From: an uncultured Bacteroidales bacterium
GTDB taxonomy: Bacteria; Bacteroidota; Bacteroidia; Bacteroidales; Porphyromonadaceae
NCBI GenBank assembly: GCA_947290775.1
Contig: CAMYPM010000002.1
Coordinates: 85,991-149,990 of the forward strand
Direction of reading: 5' to 3'
DNA: 64,000 nt
Shown here: piece after piece, positions 25,917 to 35,797 of the stretch
Layout: each line of letters starts with the position of its first letter
Numbering within the stretch: the first letter of the stretch is position 1
The notes under the pieces: generated by a model
Seen by the model: the letters and a program-made list of their open reading frames with translations, nothing else
The model's database searches: none
Told to the model about the DNA's origin: nothing
Translations under genes and position numbers: made by a program

Positions 25917-25969
25917 AGTCATACATTCTACTACTGCTGTGAAAAAGAAGTATATAGTTGAGGAGCTTT

Positions 25970-26015
25970 GAGAATAGAGAAAGGGGGGAAAGCTGCTTGC
26001 CACAACTTTCCCCCC
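25970..26015 (-). terminator. Intrinsic terminator of the glmS/BI-1 unit
   Basis: GGGGGGAAAG (25983-25992) pairs perfectly with CTTTCCCCCC (26006-26015), a 10-bp stem with a 13-base loop. On the minus strand it is followed by TTTCTCTATT. It lies about 60 bases past the BI-1 stop. Confidence 0.8.
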
Positions 26016-26078
26016 TACTCGCTGCAATTCAATCTGGTAACTAAGTCATATTACTGCAAAAATCCATATAAGAGAGAC

Positions 26079-26846
26079 TTAGTCACTAACTCGACCAATA
26101 AAACGAAGAAGATACAGGAAGAGATTGATAAAGTCAAGGTAAAGAGATAAAGCACCCATGAGTGCTATCTTCTGAACGGATTCATTATCAAGTACTCCGT
26201 TGTAATTCTCCAAATCCTTCTTAATTCTATTCGTATCTACAGCCGTAAGGATCACAAAGAGCACCACCCCAATGAGAGAAATAATCAAATTAAGAATAGC
26301 CCCACCTACGATCAAGTAGATGATACTGGCCAGGATGAGTCCTATGAGTCCCATCATCAGATACCTATAAAGAGGAAGTAAATCTCGCTTTACAGAGAAC
26401 CCGACAAAAGCCATAACTCCAAACATGCCTGCTGTTACAAAAAAGGTAGTAGCGATTGATGTCATGGTATAGACAGCAAAGATCACGCTAAGGGTCACCC
26501 CATTTAGTATCGAATAGCAAACCATCATTATAGTTGCCGTAGTAAAACTCATTTTATGAATTCGTGCCGACAAAACAAAGACTAACACCAACTCAGCAAT
26601 GATGCACACCCACATACCTGCACCTTGTATTGCAAGGTAAAGAGGAGTATGCACGACCAGTAACGCAGTAAGAGCGGTTACTAACAATGCTCCGAACATC
26701 CACAAGAAGACCCTATTAAAGATGGCACTCGTGGGCATAGCCGCATAATTGCGCTGTCCTATATTTTTTGAAGTGTATGTATCACCCACTCCACAAAGTG
26801 GAGGCGGTGTAGCCTGCTGGCGTCTATTATCAAAATTTTCTTCCAT
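26079..26846 (-). CDS. Bax inhibitor-1 / YccA family membrane protein
   Basis: A 255-aa protein with a short polar N-terminus (about 1-45) and seven hydrophobic helices. The family is marked by the phrase VCYSILNGVTLSVIF (about 115-130) and by conserved acidic residues near the end (YLDFINLFLYLLRFIG). BI-1 proteins form pH-sensitive calcium leak channels in studied members; bacterial YccA interacts with FtsH. Its role here is unknown. It starts 14 bases after glmS and is followed by a strong terminator, so it is likely co-transcribed with glmS. Confidence 0.9.
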   Translation of the reverse strand: MEENFDNRRQQATPPPLCGVGDTYTSKNIGQRNYAAMPTSAIFNRVFLWMFGALLVTALTALLVVHTPLYLAIQGAGMWVCIIAELVLVFVLSARIHKMSFTTATIMMVCYSILNGVTLSVIFAVYTMTSIATTFFVTAGMFGVMAFVGFSVKRDLLPLYRYLMMGLIGLILASIIYLIVGGAILNLIISLIGVVLFVILTAVDTNRIKKDLENYNGVLDNESVQKIALMGALSLYLDFINLFLYLLRFIGRVSD

Positions 26847-26860
26847 AATAATTATTTAGC

Positions 26861-28711
26861 TTATTCTACTGTTACACTTTTAGCCAAATTTCTTGGCTGA
26901 TCTACATCTTTACCATTGTAAACTGCTATGTAGTACGAAAGCAGTTGCAAGGGGATAATGGAGAGGATAGCCTCTAACTCAGGAGCCACTCTCGGAATTT
27001 GTACTGCATAGTCCGTAAGTTCCTGAATGTCCACATCTCCTTCGCTGATAATGCCTATAATACGACCCTTACGAGCTTTGAGCTCTTGTATATTGCTTAT
27101 AATCTTATCATACACGTCATCTTGAGGAGCAATCATTACAATGGGCATATGCTCATCCACCAACGCAATAGGACCATGCTTCATCTCTGCGGCAGGATAA
27201 CCCTCAGCATGGATATAACTTATCTCCTTTAATTTAAGGGCGCCTTCAAGTGCTATCGGATAATTATACCCCCGCCCCAAGTAGATAAAATTCTTTACTT
27301 CCGCAAAGACGTGAGCTATTTCCTTAACCTCTTCTGAATGCTCCAAGATACGTTCTATATGATGCGGCAGATCGAGTAAGCCACGCACCAATTCTTCATA
27401 CTTTTCAGTAGTGATTGTGCCAATAATTTCAGCTAATGAGAGCGCAAACATGGTCAGCACGGTAACCTGCCCGGTAAAAGCCTTGGTGGAAGCCACTCCT
27501 ATCTCCGGTCCCACGTGCGTATAAGTACCCGTATGGGCTTCTCTTGATATGGAAGATCCAATCACATTACAAATGGCATATATAAAAGCCCCTCGCTCTT
27601 TAGCCAGCTTGACGGCTGCTAACGTATCCGCAGTCTCCCCGGACTGAGAGATAGCAATTACCACATCATGCGGCAAAATCACCGGATTGCGATAACGAAA
27701 TTCAGACGCATACTCAACGACCACAGGCACACGTGCCAAACTTTCGATCAGCTGTTTGCCTATGAGAGCGGCATGCCACGAAGTACCACAAGCTACCATT
27801 ACAATTCGCTCTGCAGAGGCTATCTGCTTTCCGTGATCCACAAAGGAGGAGAGCTTGATACGCATATCACGTTCACTAATACGACCGGATAAGCAATCGC
27901 CTAAACAACGCGGTTGATCAAAGATTTCTTTGAGCATAAAATGCTCAAAGCCATTCTTCTCAATGGCACCAATCTCTATGTCTACATAGCTAAGATTGCA
28001 ATTGACCGGTTCATTCTTAAGTGAATAAATCTCCGGTGCATGCCCTAATTTGAGAGAAGCGATCTCTCCATCACGGAGATAAATAACCTGACGGGTATAC
28101 TCAAGAAATGGTGTACTATCACTACCTATATAAAATTCAGAGTAGTTGTTTTCCACCCCTATTACCAAAGGACTACTATTACGGGCTACTACCATTGCAT
28201 CAGGCTCATCCTTATCAATGACAGCTATAGCATAAGCACCTATCAAACTCGACAAAGCACTCTTTACCGCTGCAAATAGACCGGACTGCAGCTCCTGCTT
28301 TCTATGCTCAATAAGTTGGACTATTACTTCTGTGTCGGTATCACTCTGAAATTCATACCCCAATTCAATGAGTTTTGATTTAATTTCGCGATAGTTTTCT
28401 ATTATTCCATTGTGAACAATCACAATATGCTTGGACTGAGAATAAATAGGATGAGCATTTACCGCAGATGGCTCTCCATGAGTTGCCCAACGAGTATGAG
28501 CAATACCCAAAGAACCGGTTATATCTTGTTCTCTAGCTAAAGCATCTAAGGCTGCTACCTTACCTACCTGCTTATATACGCGCAACTCGTTATTTGCATT
28601 GAGAAGTGCTACGCCCGCACTATCATAGCCGCGGTACTCTAAACGTTGCAAACCCTTAATTAAAATAGGATATGCATCTTTACTTCCCATGTAACCAACT
28701 ATACCACACAT
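26861..28711 (-). CDS. glmS: Glutamine-fructose-6-phosphate aminotransferase
   Basis: A 616-aa enzyme that makes glucosamine-6-phosphate from fructose-6-phosphate and glutamine, the entry to peptidoglycan and LPS amino sugars. The N-terminal glutaminase begins MCGIVGYMG, where Cys2 is the nucleophile, followed by HTRWATHGEPSAVNAHP. Two SIS domains follow (about 290-430 and 460-600), with ACGTSWHAALIGK, ISQSGETADTLAAVK and the C-terminal PRNLAKSVTVE. Full length. No glmS ribozyme was recognised in the 151 bases upstream. Confidence 0.97.
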   Translation of the reverse strand: MCGIVGYMGSKDAYPILIKGLQRLEYRGYDSAGVALLNANNELRVYKQVGKVAALDALAREQDITGSLGIAHTRWATHGEPSAVNAHPIYSQSKHIVIVHNGIIENYREIKSKLIELGYEFQSDTDTEVIVQLIEHRKQELQSGLFAAVKSALSSLIGAYAIAVIDKDEPDAMVVARNSSPLVIGVENNYSEFYIGSDSTPFLEYTRQVIYLRDGEIASLKLGHAPEIYSLKNEPVNCNLSYVDIEIGAIEKNGFEHFMLKEIFDQPRCLGDCLSGRISERDMRIKLSSFVDHGKQIASAERIVMVACGTSWHAALIGKQLIESLARVPVVVEYASEFRYRNPVILPHDVVIAISQSGETADTLAAVKLAKERGAFIYAICNVIGSSISREAHTGTYTHVGPEIGVASTKAFTGQVTVLTMFALSLAEIIGTITTEKYEELVRGLLDLPHHIERILEHSEEVKEIAHVFAEVKNFIYLGRGYNYPIALEGALKLKEISYIHAEGYPAAEMKHGPIALVDEHMPIVMIAPQDDVYDKIISNIQELKARKGRIIGIISEGDVDIQELTDYAVQIPRVAPELEAILSIIPLQLLSYYIAVYNGKDVDQPRNLAKSVTVE

Positions 28712-28862
28712 ACAATGTAACCGATTTAATAATTTGATATATGTTCAAGCAACTGCTAAGCGCTTATCGACGACTTAACTAAATGCTTCATACTAACCCA
28801 TCCCCCCAAAAGATCATTTTACTCTACGAAATATACGAAATAACCTAATATACCTGATATTC

Positions 28863-29789
28863 TTAAAGCATTCGCTCAGAGAATACTAATTCGGCGTTAT
28901 CTTTCAGGTCAATATTCTGCTTCCCGCTTACCTTCCCCATCAAAAAAAGTTTTGCTTCGTCTCCCACATTAGAAGTCTCTACCTCTTCGCAAGCGACCTC
29001 TGCATGAGCACACTCCGATAAATTCATCTTACACTTCGCCAGATTAAGCGCATAAGCCTGCATTTTCGTATGCCCCAATGCTCTATGAGCAAGATACTGT
29101 GCATCTCCTTCCATATTGACCATACACTTACCTCCCATATTACATTCTACGGATTCCACCTTGCGGAGTGTCAGATCAGCCGTTCCCTCACCTAACATAG
29201 AAAGGCAAAGAGCACCGCCCTGCAGAGCCAAATCAGTATAGAAGTTACCGGTAAGCAGTACCTTAGTGCGAAGCGCTTCCACATTAAGTCCCAAAGTGCG
29301 GCTTCCGGTCCCCATCTGCTCCAGTGAGAACTCCTTAACTTTATTCACTCCATCAGCACATATTACAGAACCGGTTCCCATTGTAATAGAGGAAAGAGCC
29401 TCTACCTGCAATTTGACACTCACTTTACGCTTAGCCGCCCGCTCCATTAAATAGGGCAATAAGCGAATGCTTAAACGAGAGCCACGCAACTGACAGATCA
29501 CTCCATCCAGATCACGTCTGGGGGCTTCTATAATCAACTGTTGCTCAGTACCAAAAGAGAGCGACAGATCAATTCCGCTCCCTATTTGTAAGCTTCTTAT
29601 TTGACGATCAAAAGAGAAAACCCTCTGCTTGATATTACGTTTACGGTACTCAAGAAAGGAGAGTACACCGCCCAAAAGTGAGGCGGCGCCCACCCCAATG
29701 GATATCCAAAAGGGTGCACGCCGTACACTAAAGAACTCTCTTACACTCTCTTCAAATCGCTTCTCATCGAAGGAATGCTGATTATTCAT
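28863..29789 (-). CDS. DUF2807 (GIN domain) membrane-anchored protein
   Basis: A 308-aa protein with one N-terminal transmembrane helix (about 27-46, WISIGVGAASLLGGVLSFL) after a short cytoplasmic part, and a beta-helical DUF2807 domain (about 60-305). The repeat pattern of short strands with small residues is visible (SSITMGTGSVICADG, LEQMGTGSRTLGL, KVLLTGNFYTDLALQGG, ECNMGGKCMVNMEG). DUF2807 proteins are common in Bacteroidota with unknown role, sometimes described as putative adhesin heads. It lies between secDF (71 bases away) and glmS. A small AT-rich palindrome (CTTATA/TATAAG, 29792-29806) lies just upstream. Confidence 0.78.
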   Translation of the reverse strand: MNNQHSFDEKRFEESVREFFSVRRAPFWISIGVGAASLLGGVLSFLEYRKRNIKQRVFSFDRQIRSLQIGSGIDLSLSFGTEQQLIIEAPRRDLDGVICQLRGSRLSIRLLPYLMERAAKRKVSVKLQVEALSSITMGTGSVICADGVNKVKEFSLEQMGTGSRTLGLNVEALRTKVLLTGNFYTDLALQGGALCLSMLGEGTADLTLRKVESVECNMGGKCMVNMEGDAQYLAHRALGHTKMQAYALNLAKCKMNLSECAHAEVACEEVETSNVGDEAKLFLMGKVSGKQNIDLKDNAELVFSERML

Positions 29790-29860
29790 AACTTATAATA
29801 TATAAGACTATTACACCTTCATCTCTTTATGATAAGAGGTTGGTTGTACTTTTAAAACGT

Positions 29861-32800
29861 TTACTTCTTTGCCGGTTCTAATACCTTCTCTTCTTTATTA
29901 CCCTTCTTCTGCAATGCATAGGCAATCGGAGCAGCTACGAACAAAGTTGAGTAAGTACCATAAACAACCCCTAAAAGGATAGCAAATGTAAAGCTACGCA
30001 TAGAAGCCCCACCAAAGATGAAGATCACAAACATTACCAAGAAAGTAGTGATTGATGTGTTAAAGGTACGTGCTAGTGTACTATTAAGAGCATCGTTCAT
30101 CACAGTGTACTTATCCCTATTCGGGTAAAGCTTAAAGGTTTCTCTTACTCGGTCAAAGACAACCACTGTATCGTTTATGGAGTATCCGATAATGGCCAAT
30201 AGAGCAGCTATGAAGTTTTGATCCACCTCCATTGTGAAAGGCATAATCTTCCAAAGAAGTACATACGTAGCAATGATGGAGAGAGTAGTCATAGCCACCG
30301 ATACGAAAACTCCTATCGAGTAATTCAAATGGCGGAAGCGTAATAGGATGTACAAAGCCATAAAGAGCAGAGAAAGAACAACCGCTAATATAGCCTTATT
30401 ACTAATATCACGCGACATGCTTGCACTCACCTTCTGAGAGCTGACTATATAGTCTGTAAGGAAAGTATCCTTGTCCGGAGTCTGCTGATAGTTACCCTTC
30501 AGAGACTCATATAAAATATCATTCAGCGTTTCCTCTACGGTAGGATCACTTCCCTTCTCGATTAGATAGTTCGTAGAGATACGCACTTGCATACCATCCG
30601 TACCGATAGAGGTGAGCACCAATTTATTTTCAAGAGGAGTATTCAAATCAGCACGAAGCTTTTCGATGCTAACCGGCTGGTCAAAAGCAACTACATAGTT
30701 GCGTCCACCGGAGAATTCAATACCTCTATTCAAACCGATCGTAAAGGCTCCGATGATACCTAAGATAATGAATGCCAAAGGAATCATTGGACCATACTTG
30801 CGGAAGCCAAGAATATTAAACTTCGGGTCAACTAAGAAATTCTTAGATACTGCTGTAGTATATGTAACCTTATTCAGTTTACCGCGCTTATCTAAAGCCT
30901 CAGCCACAATACGAGTTAAGAAGACTGCCGTAATGAATGAAGCGATCAAACCAATAATCAGCGTCGTAGCAAATCCGCGAATAGGACCTGTACCAAACAC
31001 ATAGAGGGCTATACCTGTAATGATAGTGGTTAAGTTGGAGTCGAAGATAGCAGAGAAGGCATTGTTATACCCATCAGCAAGTGACCGAGTTATAGATTTG
31101 CCGGCTCGAAGCTCTTCCTTAATACGTTCAAAGATAAGCACGTTAGCATCCACTGCCATACCCAGAGTCAATACCAATCCGGCAATACCCGATAAGGTAA
31201 GCACTGAGTGGAATGAAGCCAGTACACCAAGTGTAAAGAAGCTGTTAACGATAAGTGCACCATCAGCCAAGAGACCAGGGATCCATCCATACATCATGAT
31301 CATGTAGATCATCAAAAGGATCAGTGCAATAAAGAATGATATGATGCCGGCGCGGATTGATTCCTGTCCTAAAGTAGGTCCGACTACGCTTTCTTGTTCA
31401 ATAATTACAGAAGCCTCCATCTTACCGGAGTTTAGCACATTGGCCAAGTCAACAGTTTGATCTACCGTAAAGTTACCGGAGATTTCGCTGTTTCCTCCGG
31501 TGATTTCACCATTTACGTTAGGAGCAGAGTAAACCACATTATCCAAGATAATGGCCAAAGGACGACCAATGTTTTCTTTGGTGAGTCGAGCCCAGCGACG
31601 AGCACCTTCATCATTCATAGACATGGTAACCACAGGACCTCTATTAGCGAACTGTCCTTGTTGAATATCACTCTTTGCACTCGTTACCACTTCTCCACCC
31701 AAGTCTGGCTTACTATTACGTATACCTCTGATAGCATACAATTCGTAATAGTTTGTTTCTTTTTTGGTTTGAGGGTCTACTATCGGATTATTGCTCCAAA
31801 GAAGCATTAAGTCTTCACGTATAAAGCCACGCTCATGAGCTATTTCGAGCAAGCTATCGATACGGTTCATATCGGAAGCACGCGCAACGCCCACTACTGC
31901 GCCCCTATTGGTCGGCTGCAAGAGGCTGAAGAGAACGTTATCCTTTGCAGCTTTGTCAGTTGCCGGAGTCGTTTGCTTCGGCTCCTCGGGTGCTGCGGTA
32001 TCAGGAGTCTCTGTAGGCGTATCTACTTCTTCCGTTTTAGGTTCGGTTACTTCCGTCGCTTCAGGTTGCGCTGCCGCTTCTGCTGCCGGCTCCGTTACTT
32101 TTTCGCCTGAAGCCAGTGCAGATAATCGTTCGTTGGCGGCAATCAGATCTTGCTCTACCTCATTATAGAGATAAACTCTGCGAAATTGCAGATTAGCACT
32201 TCTTTGAAGAAGGTTGCGCACACGCTCCGGCTCTGTTACACCCGGAAGCTCTACCATAATACGGCCTTCGCCTTCAATTCGCTGAATATTGGGAGCAACA
32301 ACTCCGAAGCGGTCGATACGAGTACGAAGTACATTCACCGATGCTTCAGAGGCACTTACAAACTTTTCTTTAAGTACCTTAATAACCTCTTCATCAGCAC
32401 TACGCGCTGAGATTTGCTCACGAAGGTCACCTCCTACGAAAAGTGCAGCCAACTGCCCATTGGGATTCAGCTTATGATACTCATCGACAAACTTATCAAT
32501 GTAATCCCCACTCTTGGTAGAGGATTCAGCATTATCCAAAGCCTTAAGGAAGAGAGGATCATCATTGCGACCGGACAAATTCAACAAAAGGTCCTTTGCA
32601 TTGATTCTCAACACGACATTCATTCCCCCCTTCAGGTCAAGTCCCAAGCCTACTTGCTGCGTTCTTGCCTTTTTCAAGGTCTGTCCGAACCAAACCTTCT
32701 CATTAGCCATAGAATCCAAATAGGCCTTACCGTCCAAGCCTTGGGCAATCATTTCTTCGGCCTTACGATCATAGTGGTTTACTACCGGGGTAAACGATAG

Positions 32801-32863
32801 GTAATAAGCACATATAAGTGCTAATGCCACCGATATAAACAGCACAAATCCTTTGTTTTGCAT
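29861..32863 (-). CDS. secDF: Protein translocase subunit SecDF (fused)
   Basis: A 1000-aa fusion of SecD and SecF, which use proton-motive force to help pull exported proteins across the membrane after SecYEG. SecD (about 1-640) and SecF (about 680-990) are both complete with 12 helices in total. SecD shows GLGLDLKGGMNVVLRI and the helix-4 region GMAVDANVLIFERIKEELRAGKS; SecF shows FSGGRNYVVAFDQP and SINDTVVVFDRVRETFK. The SecD periplasmic domain has a 50-60-residue acidic, Pro/Thr/Glu-rich insert (about residues 245-305). It is cotranscribed with nothing upstream; a good promoter lies just before the start. Confidence 0.96.
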   Translation of the reverse strand: MQNKGFVLFISVALALICAYYLSFTPVVNHYDRKAEEMIAQGLDGKAYLDSMANEKVWFGQTLKKARTQQVGLGLDLKGGMNVVLRINAKDLLLNLSGRNDDPLFLKALDNAESSTKSGDYIDKFVDEYHKLNPNGQLAALFVGGDLREQISARSADEEVIKVLKEKFVSASEASVNVLRTRIDRFGVVAPNIQRIEGEGRIMVELPGVTEPERVRNLLQRSANLQFRRVYLYNEVEQDLIAANERLSALASGEKVTEPAAEAAAQPEATEVTEPKTEEVDTPTETPDTAAPEEPKQTTPATDKAAKDNVLFSLLQPTNRGAVVGVARASDMNRIDSLLEIAHERGFIREDLMLLWSNNPIVDPQTKKETNYYELYAIRGIRNSKPDLGGEVVTSAKSDIQQGQFANRGPVVTMSMNDEGARRWARLTKENIGRPLAIILDNVVYSAPNVNGEITGGNSEISGNFTVDQTVDLANVLNSGKMEASVIIEQESVVGPTLGQESIRAGIISFFIALILLMIYMIMMYGWIPGLLADGALIVNSFFTLGVLASFHSVLTLSGIAGLVLTLGMAVDANVLIFERIKEELRAGKSITRSLADGYNNAFSAIFDSNLTTIITGIALYVFGTGPIRGFATTLIIGLIASFITAVFLTRIVAEALDKRGKLNKVTYTTAVSKNFLVDPKFNILGFRKYGPMIPLAFIILGIIGAFTIGLNRGIEFSGGRNYVVAFDQPVSIEKLRADLNTPLENKLVLTSIGTDGMQVRISTNYLIEKGSDPTVEETLNDILYESLKGNYQQTPDKDTFLTDYIVSSQKVSASMSRDISNKAILAVVLSLLFMALYILLRFRHLNYSIGVFVSVAMTTLSIIATYVLLWKIMPFTMEVDQNFIAALLAIIGYSINDTVVVFDRVRETFKLYPNRDKYTVMNDALNSTLARTFNTSITTFLVMFVIFIFGGASMRSFTFAILLGVVYGTYSTLFVAAPIAYALQKKGNKEEKVLEPAKK

Positions 32864-32901
32864 CTTAAGTTTATTCGCTCAATATCATTTTATTACTCTT
32901 G

Positions 32902-32930
32902 CAAAGGTAGCAAAATTATAGAGAAACAAA
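32902..32930 (-). promoter_or_regulatory. Promoter of secDF
   Basis: On the minus strand TTTG (32927-32930), 17 bases, TACCTTTG (32902-32909), about 38 bases before the secDF ATG. A close match to the Bacteroidota promoter pattern. The rest of the 158-base gap shows nothing else. Confidence 0.6.
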
Positions 32931-33021
32931 TACGCAAGACATGCGCAAGTGCAGTGGGCCTGTTATTTGCACACTACACGCACACTCTTACATTCCTTAC
33001 CGTTGCTCTACGCTGCTCTAT

Positions 33022-35559
33022 TTACTTATTATCTCGCATGGAAAGTGCTTCATGTATCCGCTTTGCATGATAACGGAAGAAAGCGGCATCTTCAGGCTTT
33101 GCACTGCGAGCCAAAGCCGTATAACGCTTCTCAATTTCTTCCAAACGCATCATCCAGTAGGGAGCTACTACACTCTTATCTATAGCCCCATAGTTTCCTG
33201 TATAGCGGAATGTGCTTGTTTCCATCTCCTTTTGTTCTCGTTTGGTCAGACTACAGGGCAGAGCCGGCTCTGTTGCGATTCTGCTCCATTGCTCTTCCAC
33301 TGCTGCGAATGCATTTCCCTTTTGCTCTTTTTCAAGACCTGAAGACAGAAGCATTCTATCGATAGCAAGCTTCTCAATCATCTTCTCACGCGGAGTCAGC
33401 TTCGAGCCCTTTTTAGAGCCTGTAAAGAGTCCGTCCACCACATCTCGCGTATAGGCATCCAATGTATAGGCATTTTGCTCTCCACTGTTTTCAAAGTCGT
33501 ATACTCGTTTAATGTTTGGCGTACGGAAAAGTGAATTTACCACATAGGAGGTTATTTGGTCACCCCTACTTGCCACACCGTTTGATATACGTTGCATAAG
33601 GGGTTTTGGGCAGAGCCAATCTGCTACGGAGTGGGCTTGTGCACTCAACCATCTGACAGCCTTCTGCTGGTCTACCTTTGGTATATATTCGTATGAGAGC
33701 TGTCCATCACCCTGGCGAGCTTCCGTAAACTTTATTCCTCCTATATAGGCAGTAATGTGTCCCACGTGACGAATGTATTGATACATAATTTGCTTATGGG
33801 TGTCGGACAGATCATCGTATGATTCGCCTTTTTTCAATAGCCACTTATCCAAATTACGTACAATGATCTTCAGGTTACTGATACTCATATCACTTGCTGT
33901 GAAGTGATCATTAGAAAGGTCCTCTGTTTGATCTGTCGGATCAACTGTATAGGGGAACTGCTGTGCACCGAAATGGCACTTTTCATCCTGGTAAAGTTCC
34001 TCTATCTTGGCATCTAAGAGTTTTTTTTCCTTACGTAGGGATAGGTTTCCGGGATATATTCTATAGCCCCAATCAATAGCTGCTATATCATACACACCAA
34101 TAATGGGGGGCACCAGGCGCACGCCACGCTCCAAATCGCCCGGCTGTGCCACGTAATTATTACGTGCATAGTCCATTATACTCGGAGTAGTACCATACTT
34201 CTGTGTAAACTCAGGATCACGCAGCTGATCAATGGTAAATGCGTAGCTTGCACCCATATTGTGCATAAGCCCCAACGTGTGCCCTATTTCGTGTGCAGCC
34301 ACATAACGTAAACTTTCCTTCATCACCTCATCAGGAAATACATTGGTATGCGTTCGCTTATCCACAGCACCGGTCTGCACGAAACGCCAGTCGTGAACCA
34401 AACTTAGTACATTGTGATACCAAATAACCTGCGCAGAAATAATCTCTCCGCTACGAGGGTCTACATAACTGGGGCCCATGGCATTCTCAATGGAAGTAGT
34501 CACATAGCGAATGACATTGTATCGCACATCGTTAGGATCAAAATTAGGATCATCTGTAGGATAATCACGAGCTTGAATAGCATTCTTAAACCCGGCCTGC
34601 TCAAAGGCTACATTCCAATCCTCCACAGCTTGTTTAATCGTTGGACGCCACTTCTCCGGGAATGCACTATCCACATAGAAGACAATAGGCTGTACCGGCT
34701 CTGTCAGCTCTCCACGAAAATAGGCCTCCGGATCTTTGGGCTCCAGTCGCCAGCGGTGAATAATATTGTAATACTCCACCTTGTCGCGCATAGTAGAATA
34801 GAGTTTCTTTCCGGAGAAGAAATATCCAATTCTATTGTCCTGCAAGCGTGCCTTCATAGGTTCTTTAGGCAATAGCAGTATAGAGCGCTGCATTTTAAGC
34901 GTATAAGTATTGCCATGGGGAGGTGTAACATAATTCAATACACTCGTTATCTCAGCATTAAGCGGATAGGCTTTGGCATCTACAATTACCGAAGCGCTTT
35001 TATTAATTGATCCCTTTATATTGTTATTTCTTACTCCTTCCGGCACAGTTATTAGCGGAGAAATAGACTTTTCATCCGTTGTGAAGAAATCGGTTACATC
35101 AATTAGGTAATTACCTTTCATCCGATCTATAATAGGGAAGGCCTTTATAATCGATGGCAAGGCATTGTCATGGAAGGCTCCGGTGATAGACTCCCCATTA
35201 GGCACTACAGCGGAAGTTTGCGGACACTCTATATATACGTTTAGTGTATCCTTACGAAAGCGAATCAAAATGTCGCTATTCACCTGTGAAGCAACCCATT
35301 CTTTCGTATTGCTTGTAGCCGCCACACGACTAATCAACAGAAGGTCTCTACCAAGTATGCTGTCGGGGATGGCGAAATAAAGTTTTTGCTTACCCGTCAA
35401 ATGCACATCCATGAACCCACTCTGCTTCGCGGTTCCTTTGACGGTTTGCTCATACTTTGTAAGTGGTTTTGCCGTTTTTTTTGCGTTCTTTCGAGCGGCA
35501 CAGCTCGGAAGAAATAGGCCAACAGCTACAATCAGTAACAATAAATTCAACCTTCTCAT
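33022..35559 (-). CDS. Zinc-dependent metalloprotease lipoprotein (DUF5117/DUF4953 type)
   Basis: An 845-aa exported protein. The frame extends 32 codons further upstream, but the ATG at 35559 is chosen because it begins a lipoprotein signal (MRRLNLLLLIVAVGLFLPSCAARKN, lipobox Cys about 19). The zincin motif HEIGHTLGLMH is intact (first His at residue 423; two zinc His, catalytic Glu and third His), followed by a Met-turn candidate PSIMDYARNNY. Domains flanking it (VHLTGKQKLYFAIPDSILGRDLL early; GYDI-like region later) match the long metalloproteases annotated with DUF5117, DUF5118 and DUF4953 in Bacteroidota. It is probably attached to a membrane and faces the periplasm or surface. The substrate is unknown. 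An upstream TATCTTTG (35599-35606) is a likely -7 box. Confidence 0.87.
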   Translation of the reverse strand: MRRLNLLLLIVAVGLFLPSCAARKNAKKTAKPLTKYEQTVKGTAKQSGFMDVHLTGKQKLYFAIPDSILGRDLLLISRVAATSNTKEWVASQVNSDILIRFRKDTLNVYIECPQTSAVVPNGESITGAFHDNALPSIIKAFPIIDRMKGNYLIDVTDFFTTDEKSISPLITVPEGVRNNNIKGSINKSASVIVDAKAYPLNAEITSVLNYVTPPHGNTYTLKMQRSILLLPKEPMKARLQDNRIGYFFSGKKLYSTMRDKVEYYNIIHRWRLEPKDPEAYFRGELTEPVQPIVFYVDSAFPEKWRPTIKQAVEDWNVAFEQAGFKNAIQARDYPTDDPNFDPNDVRYNVIRYVTTSIENAMGPSYVDPRSGEIISAQVIWYHNVLSLVHDWRFVQTGAVDKRTHTNVFPDEVMKESLRYVAAHEIGHTLGLMHNMGASYAFTIDQLRDPEFTQKYGTTPSIMDYARNNYVAQPGDLERGVRLVPPIIGVYDIAAIDWGYRIYPGNLSLRKEKKLLDAKIEELYQDEKCHFGAQQFPYTVDPTDQTEDLSNDHFTASDMSISNLKIIVRNLDKWLLKKGESYDDLSDTHKQIMYQYIRHVGHITAYIGGIKFTEARQGDGQLSYEYIPKVDQQKAVRWLSAQAHSVADWLCPKPLMQRISNGVASRGDQITSYVVNSLFRTPNIKRVYDFENSGEQNAYTLDAYTRDVVDGLFTGSKKGSKLTPREKMIEKLAIDRMLLSSGLEKEQKGNAFAAVEEQWSRIATEPALPCSLTKREQKEMETSTFRYTGNYGAIDKSVVAPYWMMRLEEIEKRYTALARSAKPEDAAFFRYHAKRIHEALSMRDNK

Positions 35560-35725
35560 AAATATCTTTTTTACGTTGTTTAGTGTCTCTATCTTCCACA
35601 AAGATAGGAATATAGCGGCAAATAGCACACAACATCTCATACACAAGCGTCTCACTCAGGGAGCTAATACCTCTGAGTGCTCTTTATGATGGCCCCTCAC
35701 ATAAAGGGAGTATATTCCATAAACG

Positions 35726-35756
35726 AAAAAGGAGGGGAACACGCAAGATCCCCTCC
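35726..35756 (-). terminator. Intrinsic terminator of the superoxide dismutase gene
   Basis: GGAGGGGA (35731-35738) pairs with TCCCCTCC (35749-35756), followed on the minus strand by TTTTTCGTTT. It lies about 40 bases past the sod stop. Confidence 0.85.
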
Positions 35757-35797
35757 CTTTATCGGATTTTCTATAGTTAACCTAATTGATCACCGGA

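Noticed and set aside
28712..28862. glmS ribozyme upstream of glmS
   Set aside because: The 151 bases show no recognisable ribozyme core; in this phylum it is not expected.
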